A DNA stretch of 64,000 nucleotides from JANMDN01 sp031376285 (GTDB lineage: Bacteria > Actinomycetota > Thermoleophilia > Miltoncostaeales > Miltoncostaeaceae), in assembly GCA_031376285.1 (NCBI GenBank), contig JANMDN010000021.1, forward strand, positions 5,586 through 69,585, in the 5' to 3' direction. The position numbers were made by a program, and so were the translations under genes. Position 1 is the stretch's first letter, and the number at the start of each line of letters is the position of its first letter. Under the pieces are notes generated by a model. That model was given only the letters and a program-made list of their open reading frames with translations, did not search any database and was not told the origin of the DNA. Positions 61,882-64,000 of the stretch are shown in pieces.

Positions 61882-63261
61882 ATGGCGCAGCGGTTCGACG
61901 CAATCATCATCGGTGCGGGGCAGGCGGGGCCGCCGCTTGCGGGGCGCCTCACGAAGGCTGGCCAGACCGTCGCCCTCATCGAGCGCGAACACCTGGGCGG
62001 GACCTGCGTGAACGACGGCTGCATCCCGACCAAAGCCCTGGTGGCAAGTGCCAGCGCGGCCTTCGTCGCGAGGAGACACGCCGACTTCGGGGTGACGATC
62101 GGCGGGCAGATCGGCGTCGACATGCGGGCGGTCAAGGCACGCAAGGACGCCATCGTCGGCGCGTCTGTGACCGGAGTCACCAATTGGGTGAGCGGCATGC
62201 CCGGGCTGACGCTCTTCATGGGCCACGCCCGGTTTGCGAGCCCGACGAGCGTTGCCGTCGACGGCGAGACGATCGAGGCCGATCAGATTTTCATCAACAC
62301 CGGTGGCCGGGCGACGATCCCCGACTGGCCGGCGCTCGCGCAGATTCCGTACCTCACGAACACGACCATGATGGGCGTCGACTTCCTTCCCGAGCACCTG
62401 GTGATCATCGGCGGCTCGTACATCGGGTTGGAGTTCGCTCAGATGTACCGCCGCTTCGGCAGCAAGGTCACCATCATCGAGCAGGGCCCCCGGCTGATCG
62501 GCCGCGAAGACGAGGACGTGTCGGCGGCGGTGAAGGACATTCTCGAGCGCGAGGGCCTCACGGTGCGCCTGAACGCATCATGCATCGGGGTCGAGAAGAC
62601 CCCGACCGGCATCGTCGTCGCGGCCGACTGCACGGAGGGCGCCCCGGCCGTGGCCGGGAGCCACCTGCTGCTGGCGATCGGTCGGCGGCCGAACACCGAC
62701 GACCTGGGGCTCGACGCCGCGGGGATCGCCACCGACGAGCGCGGCTACATCACCGTCGACGATCAGCTTCGCACCAACGTCCCGGGCGTCTGGGCCATCG
62801 GTGACGTCAACGGGCGCGGCGCATTCACCCACACGTCGTGGAACGACTACGAGATCGTCGCCGCCAACCTGCTCGACAGCGACCCACGGCGCGTGAGCGA
62901 CCGCATCACCACCTATGGCCTCTTCATCGATCCGCCGCTCGGGCGTGTCGGGCTCACCGAGCGTGAGGTACGCGAGAGCGGCCGCCCCGCACTGATGGCC
63001 ACCATGCAAATGAGCCGCGTGGGCCGCGCGAAGGAGCTCGGCGAGACCCTTGGCTTCATGAAGGTGGTCGTCGATACCGAAACGAAACGAATTCTTGGGG
63101 CGGCGCTCCTGGGGGTGGGCGGCGACGAGGTCGTCCATTCGCTGACAGATCTCATGTACGCCGACGCGCCGTACACCGTCGCCTTGCGAGCGGTGCACAT
63201 CCACCCGACGGTGTCCGAGCTGATTCCGACCCTCCTTGGATCGCTCAAGCCGCTGACGTAG
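61882..63261 (+). CDS. Pyridine nucleotide-disulfide oxidoreductase (mercuric-reductase-like)
   Basis: 459-residue FAD/NAD(P) enzyme: IIIGAGQAGPPLAGRL, redox disulfide GGTCVNDGCIPTK near 39-51, NAD motif IIGGSYIGLEFA near 175 and C-terminal HIHPTVSELIP with the active-site His. It lacks the extra Cys pair of true mercuric reductases and the lipoamide-specific context, so the substrate is unknown. ATG 61882 has AAAGGGCG upstream. Confidence 0.87.
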   Translation: MAQRFDAIIIGAGQAGPPLAGRLTKAGQTVALIEREHLGGTCVNDGCIPTKALVASASAAFVARRHADFGVTIGGQIGVDMRAVKARKDAIVGASVTGVTNWVSGMPGLTLFMGHARFASPTSVAVDGETIEADQIFINTGGRATIPDWPALAQIPYLTNTTMMGVDFLPEHLVIIGGSYIGLEFAQMYRRFGSKVTIIEQGPRLIGREDEDVSAAVKDILEREGLTVRLNASCIGVEKTPTGIVVAADCTEGAPAVAGSHLLLAIGRRPNTDDLGLDAAGIATDERGYITVDDQLRTNVPGVWAIGDVNGRGAFTHTSWNDYEIVAANLLDSDPRRVSDRITTYGLFIDPPLGRVGLTEREVRESGRPALMATMQMSRVGRAKELGETLGFMKVVVDTETKRILGAALLGVGGDEVVHSLTDLMYADAPYTVALRAVHIHPTVSELIPTLLGSLKPLT

Positions 63262-63830
63262 GGCGCTCCGGCGCCGGGCCTATTCATGCGAGATCGAACG
63301 TCCACCCTGAGCCCGACCAGCACGACGATATCGACCAGGACAGGGGCACCTGCGTCGACCCCGTTTGCATGGAGGCGCCGAAGCGAGGAAGCGCGTCCAC
63401 GGTACGCTCGCTGTATGAAGACAAGTATGCGCGCTGCCTCGGCCAATCGCGATCGACTCGCACGGATCGCGGCGAGCGAGCTCGGCGGTGTCAGCATCGG
63501 CCAGCCGAAGACCGCAAGGGCACCGAAGTCGACGGGCGTCCGGTCATGAGCGGCTGAGCGGACCCACACCCCGCAGCCAACCAGATCCCAGGTCGTCTCC
63601 ATCCGGACCACCACCGCGCGGTAGACACCCCGCGGCCGCACGCTGACCTCGAAACGAACGGCAGCAGGTAATTCCCGCTGGCCGAAATTACGGCCGACAT
63701 GGCGATGAAACGGGCGGGACCGGCCCAGCCTGATCGGATGGGTGGGTCGGCGCAATCCTGTACCGATGCCGCAACACGTCTGTGCGCGAGAGGGGGCTCC
63801 GAGCCTCCCCCGTCAGATAGAAGTTCGAGG
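63262..63830. other. Gene-poor stretch with one doubtful small ORF
   Basis: 569 nt between the oxidoreductase and the last gene. A 44-residue frame at 63415-63549 (starts MKTSMRAASANRDRLARIAA) lacks a ribosome site and has no family match. A short inverted repeat GGCCG/CGGCC is around 63680. No clear promoter was picked out. Confidence 0.35.
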
Positions 63831-64000
63831 ATGCATCGCCCCCTCCGCCTCCTTTCCGGCGGCCCGCTTGTTCTGCTTGTGCTCCTTGCGGCGTTCGTGC
63901 TGGGTGCGTTTGGTCCGGGTGCTGCGCGGGCTGATACGGGGTATGAGGGTGCGTCGTTTGGTGGGACGGGCACGCCGACGGGTACCAAGCGTGCTGAGAG
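63831..64000 (+). CDS. N-terminus of an exported protein (continues past window)
   Basis: ATG 63831 starts a signal peptide (RLLSGGPLVLLVLLAAFVLGAF, cleavage after AARA), then DTGYEGASFGGTGTPTG and TKRAE. This opening recalls exported beta-propeller-like proteins with a GTPTGSKxES segment, but only 56 residues are seen, so the family is a guess. Third positions are richer in T than in neighbours. Confidence 0.6.
   Translation, partial: MHRPLRLLSGGPLVLLVLLAAFVLGAFGPGAARADTGYEGASFGGTGTPTGTKRAE

Noticed and set aside
63415..63549. 44-residue small ORF
   Set aside because: No ribosome site, no recognisable family and an overlapping open frame on the other strand; kept only as a note.

Overview
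The window is high-GC, gene-dense actinobacterial DNA. Frequent GTG/TTG starts, 4-nt ATGA/GTGA overlaps and GGAGG-type ribosome sites are seen throughout. The gene mix points to an aerobic deep-branching actinobacterium, most likely Thermoleophilia (Solirubrobacterales-like): ccmABC linked to a UbiA-type prenyltransferase, an aa3-type oxidase cluster, a homodimeric AceE pyruvate dehydrogenase, and GlcDEF. The taxonomic placement is inference; no rRNA or tRNA gene was found.

Layout. 0-2.9 kb: a minus-strand unit of UbiA-like prenyltransferase and ccmA-ccmB-ccmC (ccmC cut by the window edge). 2.9-3.6 kb: Phd/PIN toxin-antitoxin pair. 3.6-8.1 kb: M23 peptidase, membrane-bound spermidine-synthase-like protein, haloacid dehalogenase, two palindromic repeats, VanX-type dipeptidase. 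8.2-16.5 kb: respiratory block with ctaC, ctaD (with an unusual tandem Usp-like tail), ctaE, a cytochrome c-cupredoxin lipoprotein, an MFS exporter, ctaB and a two-helix protein. 16.6-20 kb: MOSC protein, FAD oxidoreductase and MFS exporter in one unit. 20-23.1 kb: an amino-acid-permease-like protein joined to HAMP, GGDEF and HD-GYP domains, with a frameshift near its end. 23.4-31.8 kb: glcDEF, SCO1, a signal-bearing agmatine deiminase, a beta-CASP nuclease, two small ORFs and an SDR. 31.9-35.7 kb: ADH, MIP18 and amidohydrolase genes divergent from an IclR regulator, resembling the auxiliary part of propane-monooxygenase clusters. 35.8-36.0 kb: two more palindromic repeats. 36-40.3 kb: OsmC, nitroreductase, pirin and a two-component system. 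40.4-46.1 kb: aceE-aceF-lpd-DUF952. 46.3-53.5 kb: accessory stretch with BNR/MoaD pair, HNH and Fic remnants, CorA, small Cys-rich protein, second haloacid dehalogenase, methyltransferase and a frameshifted membrane-anchored protein. 53.8-64 kb: exported FnIII protein, SnoaL/MarR pair, MazF-type toxin-antitoxin, a giant DUF11 surface protein, a pyridine-nucleotide-disulfide oxidoreductase, and the start of another exported protein.

How it fits together. Pyruvate dehydrogenase and glycolate oxidase feed electrons into the respiratory chain. The prenyltransferase (probably menaquinone-related), Ccm (cytochrome c haem), CtaB (haem O), SCO1 (copper) and CtaCDE supply or form parts of that chain. 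The most unusual items are the CtaD-Usp fusion, the transporter-like c-di-GMP protein, the four-copy 38-nt palindromic repeat family, and a repeat motif shared by the response-regulator gene and the FnIII protein gene.
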